DNA from: Erigeron canadensis
Lineage: Eukaryota; Streptophyta; Magnoliopsida; Asterales; Asteraceae
NCBI RefSeq assembly: GCF_010389155.1
Contig: NC_057762.1
Span: 35,524,055 to 35,588,054, forward strand
Length of the DNA stretch: 64,000 bases
Reading direction: 5' to 3'
In this document: piece by piece, positions 20,087-35,300 of the stretch
Numbering within the stretch: the first letter of the stretch is position 1
Layout: the number at the start of each line of letters is the position of its first letter
Position numbers and translations under genes: made by a program
The notes under the pieces: generated by a model
What the model saw: only the letters and a program-made list of their open reading frames with translations
Databases searched by the model: none
What the model was told of the DNA's origin: nothing

Positions 20087-22815
20087 TATGTATATACGTA
20101 TTTCATTTTATGTCTGTAATACGTCCTGAATCAAACTTCAAACTTGTATTTGCATGCAATGTATACTCTCGAAAGCTAGCCTTTCTAGAGTACTTGACCA
20201 AGTTATGTTGCTCCCAAATAAAAATTATATTCCATTTGAGATATGAGGATATATATTAATTTAGAAGCAATTTCATTTACAATCTGCTAATTAAACTCAT
20301 GAGAACACAGTTTGACTTGAATTTTATATATATAGCAAAAACCACATCAACAGATCTCACAGGCAACTTGGAAGATTCTCAAGAAGGAATAGTTGATTCT
20401 AGCATAAATTAATAAGAATTTCGTATCCAGATTTTCAAAATATATCTATATATATACTTAACAAATTTCGTGTATAGAATCATATGTTTTTTTTATGTTG
20501 TTTGGTACGTGAAAGGTATATACGGAGTACTAGCTTGTTTATTTATGTGTCTTAAAAGTGTGGGTGCCACTATAATGGAAATTTTAAATTGTGGGGTTCT
20601 TGGACGGTGTTCATCGAAATTATATATCCACTATCGACCAGGCCTATATTTGTGCTTATGTGCATGCAAGTTGGATTTTTCGATTACTAAAATAACATGT
20701 CTTAGGCCCACCACGATGGCCTCTTCGATTGGGGGCTCGGCGGTTGGATCATCCGGTTAAGCAATTCCGAGTCGACAATTATATATGATTATATCATGTA
20801 TCATACTTTAAAGTTTTTACGTTATTAAACTTACAAGTTGCATCGTTAGATGTAGATGCCCATCTATAATGTTGTTGACATGATAACGCTTTTATGATTA
20901 CTTGCAGGGGCGGATATAGTTAACACTTTACGGGGATATGGCCACCAACGTACGGCTTAAATTAAATAGTTTATCTAATACTTGACAAAAGCATTTTTAT
21001 ATACCGTATAGATGCCCTCGCCCTTAAAAAAGCATGCCCTCCATGTGATGAGTGAATAATCATGTGCATATTTAATCTTCAACTTTATAGTCTATAGTCT
21101 ATGTAATTCAAAATAAGAATGTGCAGATGAAATATAGAAAAATTTAGTAGTTTAAGTGGATGTGGGATAAGGCTTAGTATATATTGTTTCCTGAACATTT
21201 TTCACGCCACCTAATACACATAACATATCTTCATATTTTCTTAAATAATTATCATAAGCATGTAATCGCACAAATGTCTCAAATATATCGGGGCCTCAAA
21301 ATGTGTGTATGTGTATCTGTATTTCTTTCCACAATATTATTGATATGGAAATTGTTTAAACTTTTAAAGTCAAACGCTTTGTAAGTATTGTAACGTTAAA
21401 AAATAATAAGCACTCAACCATCGTATAAACATCTGTATAAGTATTCATCTATAAACATGTGAAATAAATAATTTTAAAGCTTTGTCATGTATTAAGAGAG
21501 TTGTATTCGTAAAGCTGTATTTTAAAAATTTAAAAGCCACTATGATTAGTTCCTATATGCAAAGTTAGGAGAGATGTACCTTTTGTCTTTTTGATGAAAA
21601 TAAATAAGATATATCACTAGTTGTTTCCCATCTGCATAGAAATTATTTAAGATAGATCATTCGTTGTTTACGTTTTACAACATGTAAGAAAAGCTTAGTT
21701 TGTTAACAATAATTGTTAACAATAATGTCTATTAAATACCAATAGGTCCAAGAAAGAAGGTAATAAGTTATCACAACTTCTATATAAGACGATTACACAA
21801 TAGGTTCAACCGTTCAAGAAGGGAGGTAATATAGTAAAAAAAATAAAAATAAATAAATAAATAAAATTAATTACTTGCATCACCTTTGGATCAAGAACAG
21901 AAGCAAGTGCTTGTTTTGTTGAACGAATGGATTTCCAAACAATATCTTATTAACTGTCTAGTTAAATATGCTCCCATATTTCCCTTATCTTTGATTTGGA
22001 ACTGTTATCATATAAAGTGTTGGAACGTATGTACAGTGGGTGGTCGTTTCTGGCCAGATAATAAAATTCAGCTGTTTGAATTAAAAAAAAAAGGATCACT
22101 TTGAAAATCCCCCTTCATAAGAATGAGTACACAGTTAAGTGCAGTACGTGCAGTCTTCAGCTTGGTTTATGCAAAATCAACAATAGCTATGCCTTTGGTA
22201 GCCTTGACACCCATTCTCAAGTTTTAAACAAAGAGAAAAGAAAGAAAATGATTAGATAGTGAGAAAAGAAAAAAATAATAGTGTACAACATACATTCTTG
22301 AGTTTATGGGAAAAAAAAAAGAAAAATAAGGATACTTTTACAAAAAATATCCTTTATAATACTATGTTGAAGGCTAGAATGATAATTGCACACAATTTTT
22401 TTTTCCTTTCCTTCCAAATTTGGCCAATTTGGCAAGAAAACTTTTGGCTTTAAAACATTTAAATTATCCTATCATTCCTTTCCCTTTCTTCCGTTAAAAA
22501 AACTCAAGAATAGAAAAACAAGATTTTTTCTTATCATTCCTTTTCTTATCCTCTAAAAATAAACTCTTAGAGAAAGAAAATTGATCTGTATTGGGAAGAT
22601 ATTGGAGATCAACATGTAGACAGATGCAATGAAACACCAAGTTGTGTGCGCTATGGTTGAACAGCTAAATGAAAAAACAAACATCAACCCCAGAAATCGA
22701 AATGAAGCACAGTTGTATTAAATTGAAGCTAATTACAAAAAGAATTGAACCGCCTATTTATACACCTGAACTACCTTGTGACAGATTATCTCTACTCTAA
22801 AGTGTATCATATCGG
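20087..22815. other. Intergenic, no gene supported
   Basis: 2.7 kb of AT-rich DNA between the MITE and the kinesin 3' end. Short frames at 20470-20760, 21184-21384 and 21886-22104 have no recognisable content. The 3' UTR of the kinesin gene should begin just below 22816. Confidence 0.45.
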
Positions 22816-25800
22816 CTAAGCATTGGAAACATTTGAGACAGTGGGTTGTGGTAATATATGGTTACAGTTGACAGGTGTAGCAATACAAGGACCTTGGGTA
22901 GAACTGTTGTGGCTCATCACCTGCCCTCTGAAGGAAGCTTCACTACAACTAGTTCCACCAGGTGAACCCTCGTGTGATTGTCTTCTTGAGATTTTATTCC
23001 AATCATCCTGCATTAGCATACCATAGTGAAATAAGAATTGAATGAGCATGTGCATTTGCACCAAGCAGTCAAGCACTACAAGGTTGAATACTTGAATGCG
23101 TACCTTCTGCTGAGAAGTTGATGGACAGCCGTCACCATATGAGGACCATGCACCTCTCATATCAGGAGATGTGGATGGAAAGCTGTACCTATGACCAAGC
23201 CAATTCTCGCTACTCCTTGTTAGCCTCATATATGTTGATGGAGAATTATGAGACGTGAAGTAATATGAAGAATGATGCTCCTCTCTGCAGTATGTGTGGG
23301 ACAACTCTCCATCTCCTTGAGTAAAAGGCCTAGACCCGGCAGGGTTTTGTGGCAATGTACAGGAAGAATTAGCATACAACTGAGGTACACAAGTAGATCT
23401 TTCTTGTCCCAGCTGGGGTGTCATTGTCCAATCTTCGATGGTTATGCCCTGTTTCGCAGCAAGCTTTAGTAGTTGCTTCTCATCTAGTCCTAACCCCATA
23501 AGCAGGTTCCATAGATTTCTCTGTGTTTCTCTTTGATTGTGAATCACTTGATCCCTCATTGCCATTTCAAACTGAAGCTCGGTATTAGTCATCCCCTATA
23601 TACCATCATAAAGCGATTATAATTAGATCAGTATATACCTCTTATACAAGTGTTTTTTTTAACAAAAGTAATATTATGTTTACCAGGAGTCTATATTGAC
23701 TGAGAATACGCAAGTAGGTTTTATTTGCATTGTTGCTGATGGCCTCGTCAATCATCTCCTGTAATTGGCATCGGCTCTTCTCATTGGCTTCAATTTCCTA
23801 AAAACAAGAAGGGAGCTCATGAGTCACGTCTATTAGTCAATACTACCAGTTAATCGCCCAATGTCAAAGGAACATGAAGCACCTTTTGGTATAAGACACC
23901 AGTCTCGTCATTGTCACGGATATTGTCCAGAACAAGTTGTCTCCTTAACATCAAAGCCTGCACGGCTGTTCCGTCAGTTTCAATGGTCTGTTCGGGAAGA
24001 AAAAGGTTATTTAGTGAATACAAGTTCATGAACAATACAAATAAATACAGCCAACTGATTTCAATTCAAACTTTACTACCTGCTGCCTTGCAATACCATC
24101 ATCAAGATGTTGTAGCTCGGTACGATTTCTAAGATTAGTTTCCTCAAGTTCAAATATAGCTTTCTGCAAGTTTATCCGCTCCTGGACATTTTCACTAGTT
24201 TCTTGACTCAATATATTCAACCAAGATAATTCGTCATCCAAGGGTCTTTCAGCAGGTTTGGTGTTCAACTGCGATTCTTTTTCTGCTAGTTGTGCCTTCA
24301 ACTGGCTAACCTCTGTCTGTGAAATGAAAAAAACAAAGATACATCAATGAACAGCAATCAACAGGGCATGCATACTTAACAATTGAACTTTCCCAACCAC
24401 AAATTTACAATCTAAGAAAGACCTAACCTGAAGACTGTCAATCATACGCTGATAATCCGATACATGTGTATCAACTGTGCCAATATTTTTCTGAAGATAC
24501 ATGTGTATCACCAAATTTTAGTTCTTTATACAAGTCTAAAAACCATAATTTCCTCCTCTTATGTAGTTGTGTTACACCTTTTACCTGAATGTGTGTTTTG
24601 ATTTCCTTAGCTCGATCTGCATATTTCAAGGTATTGATAGTGTGGTGATATTGGTTATCTGCAGGTGATATAGTTGCAATCATGACTGTTTGAGAATTGC
24701 CACTCAAGCCAACTTTAAGAATCCGGGTCAACTTGCTGAAAATATAGGGATAAAGTCAATCAATGTAAAGAATCATAAGCTACTAGTCAGGCTCGTACCT
24801 ATTGCGATAAGGGACATATGCTAAACCCTTTTTATGTTGTTTCCCCAAAGCATTTATACAGTTTGCCAAAGCAAGAAGTGAACGGTTTATATTTGCGCCA
24901 TCTCTCAGTTTCTGCCCACCGCTGTTTGTTTCAGAAGCTCGTTCGCTGCAGAAGCATTTGTATATTATACAACCAATTAATGTTTATAGCTTCCAAACAA
25001 AGGTATAGACTGATCACATGAATACCTTCCCGCAAGATCCACGAGTGCAAGTTTACCACGGATAACTTGACTACGATATTTTCTTTTCTGTTTTCTAAGC
25101 ACGTTTATTTCCAAAACTGCATGTGAGCTATTTTAGAAAGCAAACAATATATCAGAAGTCAAACAAAGAGCAAATAAGCAGCACAAACGACATTCCATAA
25201 ACATGATTCAGTATTGCTACAGGTGTTCGCTACAGGTGTTCAACTGTGCAAATGATGGGAACATTTCTTGCTGTAACTCACCGGGATGATGTCTCATTAG
25301 CATCTGTGCTGTCGGTCTTGCGCCTACTGTTCCCCACATTTAAAAGCTCAAGAATTCTATCAGCTGAGTTGACCTGAAAAAAATTATATTAATAACATCA
25401 ACACTCAATAGCTTCCAGTTCTCTTAAATTCAACTTAAATCATCAGATATTAGTAACAACTCAAAAATTAAGCTTGCAAAACTGTTCTTAGCATAATAAA
25501 ATTATGAACAAACAATAGAAGAAAGATGTTTAACCTTGATACATCTTAGACCAGCTACAATTATTCCTTGCTCAGGATCCTCTCTGAGTTCCAAATGGCC
25601 AGATGATTTTTCAAGTAGATCATAGATTACCTATATTCAAACAAAAAAGAAAAAGGTCAATCTTGGTGGGATCTTAAAAAAGAAATAAACATGATATAGA
25701 CATATAATTCTAGAAATCAGCATGTTATTACCTCATTGTAGACTTCAAGGTAGGAACATGTAACTTCAAATTCGTCAGAGCTCTTATCATTTTTTATAAA

Positions 25801-28800
25801 ATTGAATATTGTATGTAGACTGAGAACCATCAGGCCCGGATCACCTTCAGTTCCTACCATAGTATAGGTTTTTCCACTGAAAAAATAAGCTTATGTTATG
25901 TTTGAAATTAATTAAATCACCAAAATGGGAATAGAATAACTGAATATGGTGTACATTTATAGAGAAGATATATAAAGCCACCAGCAAAGATTAGTATATA
26001 CCTCCCTCTTTCGGATAAAGATAAAACAGCCAATATACGTAAACTATATACTTTTTGACCGTACATGTAAGTACTTATTATCAGTGCTGAAAAGTTGATT
26101 TTCTCGGCCAAGGGACTCCGACCGATCAGTAAACCCCAATCCAGTACTCCCCGAGTAGAACAAGTACTCTTACGAAGGACCAGGACCGATCAGTCTCAGG
26201 TGCGATTTTTGCATCCTTGATTTTTATTTATCCATCCCTCTCCAGTTTACGATAGATGCTATCAGCGTAGTGAAATACCAAATTACATTTGCATGAAGTG
26301 ATTGAAGTCTATAACTTTTGTCTCACAATCTACGTACTCATTTCATCAATCTCATTGCAGAAACAATATAGTTGACCTTCTTTTATACCGTCCTAATTTT
26401 ACTTTAGTTCTTATAGCAGATAATAAAAACGGTATGAGAAGGTTGTTATGTTGACTACTCATCTTATTGTGACATTAGTGGATATATAAGGTCTGTTCAT
26501 ATTCAACTCAGACAAAAATTTCAGTCGTAAAATGAAGATAAGCATGCAGTAAACAACCAAATGTACTAGCTAAAAATAACAAAATGACAACGAAGACCCT
26601 CAAGGATTAGAACAACAAACAATTTTAGGAGTTCTTTTGTTGGGCTTACAGGGGCCAAGGAAAAGCTGTGAGTTCTTAAAGTTTAAGGCACTACATAAAA
26701 AATAAGGAGAGAGATGAAAGATGTTAGCATAAACACAGCAGCTAATCCTTCTCTCCCTCTGTAATCTGTGCATAACAAACCCAATCCACCCACCGCCGCA
26801 CGCACACTTACGTTACATATTGGCAACCCTCACCTTCCTATGCCAAATCACTCACATCTAAATGTCTAATCATAACCCAAACATAAATTCTAATGTTGCT
26901 ACACTTTCTCCACAACTATATAACTACTAGACTCTACCCTCATTAACTAAGCATCATTCCCCCCTGATACTTCAATCGCCGCACTCTTAACACAATCACA
27001 ACTAAGCCCCAACTTGAATAGGTGCTCAGGTTAGCTAATTACAGAGACGAGACTGGTTCTTTTGTTACTTACCATTATAATCTTGTTATATGGTGAATTG
27101 TCTCAAAACATCTAGAGCTTTCTTATTGTTACTATTTCATAAGAAGTTCACATATGGCCATACTCAAGTTTATGCATCGTACAGATGACTAGTACACCTG
27201 GCAGAGGGCAGTATAGCATTTCATTTATAATTCCCTCTTATCCAGATCTCGACATCATGTATGAGGTAGAATGGTAGATTAGGCAGTGTTAATGCAGTCA
27301 TAATTTACACAGGCTTGTGGCTTACCTGATAAAACTCTAAAATGTGAAAAGTGTGTTGATGGGCAGGTGGTAGAGGTTTTCAGTAACCCACCCTGTTAAC
27401 TTAGCTGCTATTAGTCTAACAGGGATTAAAAACATTCCACACTTGCAACGGAATAGTGGATTCTCATAACCTCTAATAAGTCCACCCGAGCTTCGCAAGG
27501 AATAGTCAAGAATTAATGATATAGGTATGGAGAGAATTCATGTCTGGACTAAGAAACTCTTGTTCATAACGCCTGACTAGCTGAGGGGAGTTAATTCTAT
27601 CGTCTCATCAATAATATTACCACACATAATATCAATCTATACTGACAGGTAGCAGAGTGGTCAATTCAGACTAAAAACAATGCTCTAGAAGGTAAATTAT
27701 CTGCACTGTCACTTATGCTCTGACAGATTTGAAGTTTGCCATGTTCCTCCTTGTCTGACTAAACCATATTGTAATGAAAAATATGACTAAATTGTCCAAT
27801 AATGGATCAAGCACAGTTAAAATGGGTATGCAGCCAGCCTTGTAAACAAAGTGGTTGAAGAACAATCAGGGATATACCTTGCCAGGAGAGAAAAATTATC
27901 CCCTGTTTTATTCTGACATTAATGCTTTTTAAGCCTTTTACCCAAAAAATAAGACATAACTTTATAAAACAAAAGTATCTGCCTACCTCAAGCAAATTAG
28001 GGATCAGAAGTCTTGGTTGATGAGTAAGTGTGTGAGAGAGGGAGAGGGCAAGGGCGAGGGTATTTATCACATTTGCAGGTTAAATGTCGAAGGGGGGAAC
28101 TGATTGTATTTGCTGATTACCTTCCAGTTGAGCCATATGCAAACACAGTCGCATTTAGACCATGAACTACCCCAGAGATTGTAGATAATATGCTTCTCTC
28201 GTAGACGTCCTGCATATAATAGTTATCGACCACTATAATTAGAAACTAAAGTCAAACATATTGAAGAATATAGATAAATCACGTAACGAATTGTTGCATG
28301 TTAAAATATCTTCAAACCAACATACCCCTGTATAACTGAGCACCTTAACTAAGATTAGTAGTTAAAACTCTCCTAAGTAATACATAAACTTCTAGATATC
28401 ACATAGGTTGCAAGTTGCAACTGCTCCTACAAAAGAAATCACATTCGCTGTAAAACTTTGACCATTTTGAGGTGACTTGGCAACTAAATTATGTGCCAAA
28501 TGAAACCCGGTATTGACTCATACCACCATCTATCTTCAGCAGTTTATGTAACTACGGCCAATCATGCTACAGTGAGTGAATACATTAAATGGATACTTTG
28601 GTAACCCAATCAAGGCACTTAAGTATACATTAATCACCAGTTAAGTTACGCCAAACCACTGAAGGTATATTTTCTCAAATGATCTTAAGATTATAACTCA
28701 AGGAGCATGAGACACAACTTAAATACGGAGTACATGTTAAGACTGTAAGTGTGAGGTTAGTGCAATCAAGTGCCAATTTCAAGAGGAAAGAGAAATTGAC

Positions 28801-29569
28801 AACATGCTCGAAACTAGTCTTACTATGGCCTGCATATGCCTTCCATTTCATAAGCCTAATACATAAATGAACTATTCTACACGTAATCTTAAATTGAATA
28901 ATTTTGCCGAATAAGACCACGCTTTCAGTATAATCACATAAGAGTTCCTGGTACAATATGCAAAGCTACTGCATCATTCATGTTACTTATAAGGCTCAGA
29001 GATACAACTCAACCATGTTCCGTATCCGTAACCATACCAATAGCAATTAAACAATACAAATAAATATAAAAACAAAAACATATAAACTAATCACAACATA
29101 CCGCATTCTTAGAGTCAGGAGCAAACGCATAATCAAAAGCATATCTTCTCTCTTTCGTTCGATTCTGTATCCTATCCAAGTAATCCTTGGACAAATCCGG
29201 ATCCAAAATGGTAACCTCCTGATTCAACCACACGACGACACATTCAGTTTATATATATATATATATATACATTCACCATAATATAATTCTGATCCTAACA
29301 AATGTCATCATAAACTGATACATTCAAAAACCTATAGCAAGTTCAATACACACACACACACCTTATTGTTGTTCACTCGCACTATATCACGGCCACGCTC
29401 TTTCTCCGTCAAAGGCCTACATTTTACAGCAACCTATAAACAATAACAATTCTACATAAGCTACAATTACATTTAAATCCAAAAATAAAAACATAATTAA
29501 AATATTAAGTAAAATACTTACAGTAAGAGTTGTAGCTTTCTTACTTACTGGAGCTCTAATACTTGGCAT
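22816..29569 (-). CDS. Kinesin-8 family motor, plant KIN-8B type
   Basis: Sixteen coding exons join in phase to 753 residues: 29569-29522, 29433-29362, 29218-29102, 28209-28121, 25876-25732, 25630-25535, 25373-25282, 25127-25026, 24945-24799, 24735-24585, 24490-24428, 24316-24080, 23987-23883, 23797-23684, 23595-23104, 23007-22816. The N-terminus [11 protein letters not shown] and the motor follow plant KIN-8B: P-loop GSTGSGKT at residues 105-112 (split by intron 4), switch I NETSSRSH at 215-222, switch II DLAGSE at 250-255, neck around [13 protein letters not shown] at 340-352. A coiled coil covers about 355-530 and a Ser/Thr-rich tail runs to the end. Kinesin-8 motors walk to microtubule plus ends and many shorten them. 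Intron 4 is 2.2 kb. Val311 stands where the family normally has Asp (ILKDGLSGN). Otherwise the frame is clean and complete. Confidence 0.95.
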
Positions 29570-31799
29570 ATTTAATCAAAATCATTCACTCAACTAACAC
29601 AATAATTATCAGTATACTATTATTTAACAAAAATATCCATAACAGAATTTCTCAAATTCAAATAATTCGTAACTGATTTGTAAATTTTGAAACCCTAAAA
29701 TAACGGAAGTACGGTTTGAAAATCACATTATTTGCGAAATTAAAATGAATAAGTAAGTCGGTTACACCTTGAGTGTGTGTAATTGTGGGTGAAATGAAGA
29801 GAGAGAGAGAATAGTTATGTGAATACTGAATTGTGAAGCTGTAATTGTGTGTGTGTGTGTGTTTCAGTTTATTTATATTGATTAGACGCGGGTAATAAAT
29901 AAAATTGAAACCGGAAGAGGTGTGTTTTTCAGACTCTGTTATTAATTTAGCTAGCTGGACCATGGTGTGTCACCGAATGATCGTGACCGTTGGATCAATT
30001 TTCAAGGATTTGGATTTTCTTTTCAACAAAAACAAAAGGGCTTTCTTGGATGTTTATGAAAAGAAAAATGATTTTTATTTCTATTTTTGTACATTATGTT
30101 TGCCTTTTTATACATAGAGAAGACTTTTATATTAAAAAGTCGGTATTAGAATGAACATGTTAAAATTATTAAGAGTTTTGCCACACGGGTGATGCCTTAA
30201 AAAGCTTGAAGTTATTCGAACCAAACGAAACTTTTTATTACATAGGAATTTTTTTTATAAAAATTTGAAGTTTGAAGCTCTTAAAAGTTGATTCCCAAAC
30301 ATACACAAAAACAAATATACATCATTGATATTTTACATTTTGTTTTGCTATGTACTTTAGCTCATTCCTTTACCACTCCACACAAAAAAGTGTTAGCGGT
30401 GGTGTTACCATTTGGTGTTTCATTTTTACCACACTCATCTTTCACCCAATGCCAACACTCTAACTAATAGTAATAGTAATAATAATAATAAATTTACTTC
30501 CAATCCAATTTTCAAACACCACAAATTTCTACCTTAACTAACAATGGAAAACAACTACCACCGGAGACAATGGTTGTCTCCTGCGCCAATAGTGTGGTTG
30601 TCTTCGACGAAGATGATTGGTAGTGTGGTCATATATGTCTTTGAATTACAACAGTGGTCTCAATTTCTTCTCAGGTGATTATGTTGCCAACAATCATATG
30701 TAAAAAAAATGGGTATTTATCTTAGCATGTTTAATGTTTTTAAGAAACTAGTGCCTTTAGATCCAAAAGATAGAACAAACGTCTTCAAATCTATAAACCT
30801 CTTAGTCAGAGTTTTTCTACAAAAACAAACGAGCCCTGACCTTTTTAGTATGTTATATCCTTGGACCTTTATATATACTTTCTTTGTCCCATTACATGTT
30901 TCATGTTTAAAATTTTCAAAATATTTGATTCTTAACTTTGACGTTATATATATTGTGTTATATAATACTTAACGAAAACTATATCGGTGAAAACACATTT
31001 AAATCTCAATCAATTCATATAATTGTTATCAAATATTATATACACAATAAAAATATTTACAGTCAAATTTTTTTAAAAAAAGCTTGAAAACCAATAATAT
31101 GACATTTTTAGTGAAACAAAGAGAATATAAAAGTATGTATATAAAAGATATATGAATAGTATGATAAATATTGTCAAAGGGATGAAAATGTAAAAAAGAT
31201 CATCTTATAATTTTTTTTTAAGTATATAACTATTTTGTAATTATTGAATAGAAAAATAACACAATGGTGAATGCAAATATTTAAATAATTAATGCAATAT
31301 TTAAAAAAATATGTAACATTCAATGTTGTTACGGTTTTTGAGTCTTCGATATATTTTTTTTTATATTGTACAAGATATTACTTTATCTTACTTAAGATAA
31401 AAAGTCTGTTTTTACTATCTACCAAACATATAAAAAGAGCTCTAACCTTCCCAGGTATGAAAATCCAACTTTTAACTTATGTCTCTAAAGATAAAGAATC
31501 CATCCATTTAATACTTAAGTTTGGAGTAAATGGTCATTTTGGTTTGGTTATTTTTGCACCCTATGTCACTTAACGTTAATTTTTGTATGTGTGGTCCTTT
31601 AAGTAAATATTGATTGCAAGAATGATCTCTTTATATTGAAATTTTCTTTTTAACATTTCAGATCTTTTTATTACGTGAACCAAACTATCCCTTATTTCAT
31701 TGTATCAAATAAAGCGATTAAAACCTTAAATAAATAGAAAAAATATCAGGGGATATATAACTTATGAAAAAAGAAAAAGGAAAATAAAGGAAAGAAATG
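29570..31799. other. Intergenic between divergent kinesin and RMD5 genes
   Basis: This holds the kinesin 5' UTR and promoter on the minus strand and the RMD5 promoter on the plus strand. GA and GT microsatellites lie at about 29797-29862. The 31292-31573 frame and others are AT-rich with no family match. No further gene is seen. Confidence 0.5.
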
Positions 31800-34624
31800 A
31801 AAGCAAAGCCCTATCCATCTTCTCATTTATCTCTCCCTATGTAACAACCCCTCCCTCGGTTATCAGATTTGGGCCAATTTACACGCAAATCACAACCACA
31901 TCTCGTGTCCCCGTACTTGTGGTAGCAAATCTGTCTCTATATTTTTACTCATCTGAATTTTATTTATTTTTTCCTTAAGAATTATTATTTTAGTTAGATT
32001 ATATATATATATATATATATATCTGTGTGTCTGTATATCTCGATCTGGTACGTTCACGCAATTATGTTAGTTTCATTTTTAGGTAATTGCTTAATTATTA
32101 TTGAAGAATTGATAGTCGATTAGAAATCATAAGATGTGACTGGATCCTTGTTTGTCTCATTTTTCCATAGCGATATTAGTTGATTTTATTATTTTTATTT
32201 TATTTTTTTCTAATAATAATAGTGTGATAATTCTGATATTAGTTTTTATGCTGATGTATAAATGTATCCATTTCATCAACATTTCGCACGGAAGATATTC
32301 GATGCTGCTAATTTTCAAAATGAATAGTAATGTTAATGTTGCCTAGGTTAGAAACTAACATTTTATCGGGTCGTCGCATGGTAGTTACTAGTTAGTTTAT
32401 TTGGAACTTATCTTTCGGTTTTGTTACCCAGATTTGTTTCTATTCATAAAGTTATGTATAGTTTGCGTGTTAGCAAAATATTGTAGATATTGATTCAGAA
32501 GCAATAATCGTGAACTGTTATACGATTTAGCATAGTATAATAACTACGGAGCAATATATATGGATGCATGATGAATAAAAATGATATTATGTTTTTGTGT
32601 TGCAATTATGGTTAATGTCAAATTAAATAAGTTCCTTGTGTAAATTATTTATATTTTCATGCTTGTAGTTTACATTATTGATGATGTTGTATTATTGTGT
32701 ATCTTTTTGTTTCTTCAAGTTATTTTAGTGTTAATGGCTTTGACAGATTGCAGATCACATTATCCAACTCTGTAGCTAGCGGATTTCTTCAACAATCAAA
32801 TCAAGACCATAAGGTAATCACATTTCTCTTCTAAAAGTGATTTATTATATGTGGCCGATTATAATTTTATTTGTTTTTAGAGAATAATTCATTGTAATAA
32901 GTTGGTTAAATTTTGTACTTCTGGATCCAACTATTGGTTTTTCTTTAAGTCGATTTTACTCTCTTCGGGAGAATTGTAGAAGGCATAGTGAGTGATGCAT
33001 GCTAGGAGCCATGTCGAACATTATAATATAAAAACCATGTTGACATGGTGAGGGTAGGTATGACTCCAAACTCCAGATATGCATCTGAGATCAAGTGGTG
33101 TAAATCATGTGTTTAGAGTTAGCTAACAACTATTTGTAAACCAATAAAAACCAAGTGCTTGAAATGACTATGGGTCTGAAAGTGGTCCATCAAGTTACCT
33201 TTAAAAGAAAGTGTCAGTCTTCTGTTTCTGTTACCTTGTCATGCATTAATCACCTAAACTAATGAGTAATTCAGTTCAACTCTCGATTCAATTCTTTGTC
33301 ACTTAACTCATTTTTCCAATATGTATGACGTATCATACTGTTTTGTGGATGAACTTGGAAGTGATTAATGAATTATCTTATGGAAAGCATTAATGCAGTC
33401 AACAAGTTGAGTGCTTGAATAGTGTACAATGTACATTAACTAGAACTCAAGTAAGTGATATCATGATTGAACGCGGCAATTATTAAAAAATAGTTTATCG
33501 TAAGGGAAGCATTAACATACGAAACAAACTGGAATGGTTTACACAAACAATCATTTAAAGATCCGTGGGCGGTCTAAAATGATTATGGTTATGAAAATTT
33601 GTAAAAAGGGATAAAAGCTCCTACACCTAAGGGGTTGTGTAGTTGTAAAAAGTTGCAGCCTTGGAGCGGAGGTCTTCTCTAGAAAATTTTTTTCACACGG
33701 GAAACCTGAAACAGAAAACATGTTCCATAAAAAATAATGTTGAAAATGGAAAATCAACTTTCTAATTTCTAGCTCCACTTTTGAAAACTTTTATTTATAG
33801 TCTTTTTCTCTTTCTACTGTTTTCATGGGTAGAAACCTTCACTTGCTTTATCAACTAGGTCATGAAAACTAATGAACATGTGGTCAGATTTTCTAGAAAA
33901 TAAAAAATGAAGGTAAGAAAGTTTTTCTACACATGAATGTACCCTAAGGTTTTGTAATCTCTCAAAGCAACCTTGACGATTAGTGGCTGATTTATAGAGC
34001 TCTTGATGTATATTGCATGCCATGTATGTTTTTTTTCCCGAGAATTGGGCATCTACAGGGAACACTAAAAACTAATTTCTTTCCATCTTTGCATTGATGT
34101 TTTTTCAGACTCTTAAGCCCCAGGGCTGTCCTGTTTTTTTTTTTTTGTGTTTCCTTTTATTTATCTTCCAATAACATATAGCTATTTCCCTAAAATCTTT
34201 CTTGCAATTATTTGGCATAAGCTTATGTTTGGAGTCTTGTCAACATTGTTTTCTTTATCAGTAAGGCACAAGAATACACTGGTTTGCTGTTCATAATTCC
34301 TTTCACGATTCATACGTTTTTAATCTTGGAGATAACATAACATAAGGCTAGTCGTGGGGCATTAGCCTATTTTAACCTATTTTCACTTTTCCACTGTTTT
34401 GTCTTTAGAGTCTTCACAGGGCAAATCTGTTTTTTACATTTCCCATCGAACTGAATACACCCTTGTTACGCTTGATATACAAATATCGATTTTGCAATAT
34501 AATGAGCATGTTATAGAAACTAGCATTCTGAGCAAGTGATCAATTCGATTATTATCTTGATGTTGTGTCTTACATTGATCAAAGTAAGTACCGGGCGTTC
34601 TTATTTTTTAGAAAGGCCAAAAAA

Positions 34625-34712
34625 AAAGGAGAAGCTTATATGGGATTTAAACCCGAGACCAATTGCTATTCAAAGAACCAACATGAGGGAGTGAGACCAC
34701 TGGGCTAACCTC
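34625..34712 (-). mobile_element. tRNA-derived SINE head fragment
   Basis: On the minus strand, A box TAGCCCAGTGG (34707-34697) and B box GGTTTAAATCC (34652-34642) are in the right order. The 3' portion merges into a T run and the end is not defined. It lies in the RMD5 5' UTR intron. Confidence 0.6.
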
Positions 34713-34719
34713 CTTCTAG

Positions 34720-34800
34720 TACAACAACAACAATACCTGATCCCGTCAGAGGTGGGCTATGGGTAAGCTGAAATATAGACAAGTATATCTCTACCTGAAC
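34720..34800 (-). mobile_element. TS-like SINE 3' fragment with TTG tail
   Basis: ACAACAACAACAATACCTGA at 34721-34740 reads on the minus strand as a TTG-repeat tail, with a preceding body resembling the 3' half of plant TS-type SINEs (GGTAGAGATATACTTGTC). It abuts the previous SINE head. Family assignment is from memory of the consensus and is tentative. Confidence 0.45.
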
Positions 34801-35300
34801 CTTTGATTGCGGTCTTTATTTGTTCGTGTTTGTACATCCTAATTTAACATTCAAGAAGTATACAATGTCATTAGAATGTTGCATGACAGTTGATAATCGG
34901 ATGGAATTTATGAAAGTTAGCTAAAGACTTGAAATTATGGTCATTTAGGCACTCTATTTTTGCTTTCATTAGGTATAAATTTCTTTTTTGAAACTATTAT
35001 TATACTTAATTGAACTATAGATTCTTGCGAGGAGATATTAGTTGTGCAAAGACGCCCATGTAGTGCAAAGAGATTATACACATTCTCATCTTCTTTACTG
35101 TCCCTTCATTCTATATTACTATTTTAAGTAGAGTGAATCTTACATAAGATTTCATTATTATATGTGATACTTTCTAATAGTAACAAAAAGAAATTGCTTG
35201 CTAAGTAGTTAAGTGAGATTGAAGCATAAGAGAAACAATACTTAGTTTGGTACAACTTGGCGAATGCGAATGAAACTACGAATAGCTTGGCCAACAATAT

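Noticed and set aside
30709..31573. Small membrane-protein genes in the kinesin-RMD5 interval
   Set aside because: Hydrophobic translations come from T-rich DNA; there is no codon bias or conserved motif.
34642..34707. tRNA gene on the minus strand
   Set aside because: Same reasoning: pol III boxes without acceptor and anticodon stems.
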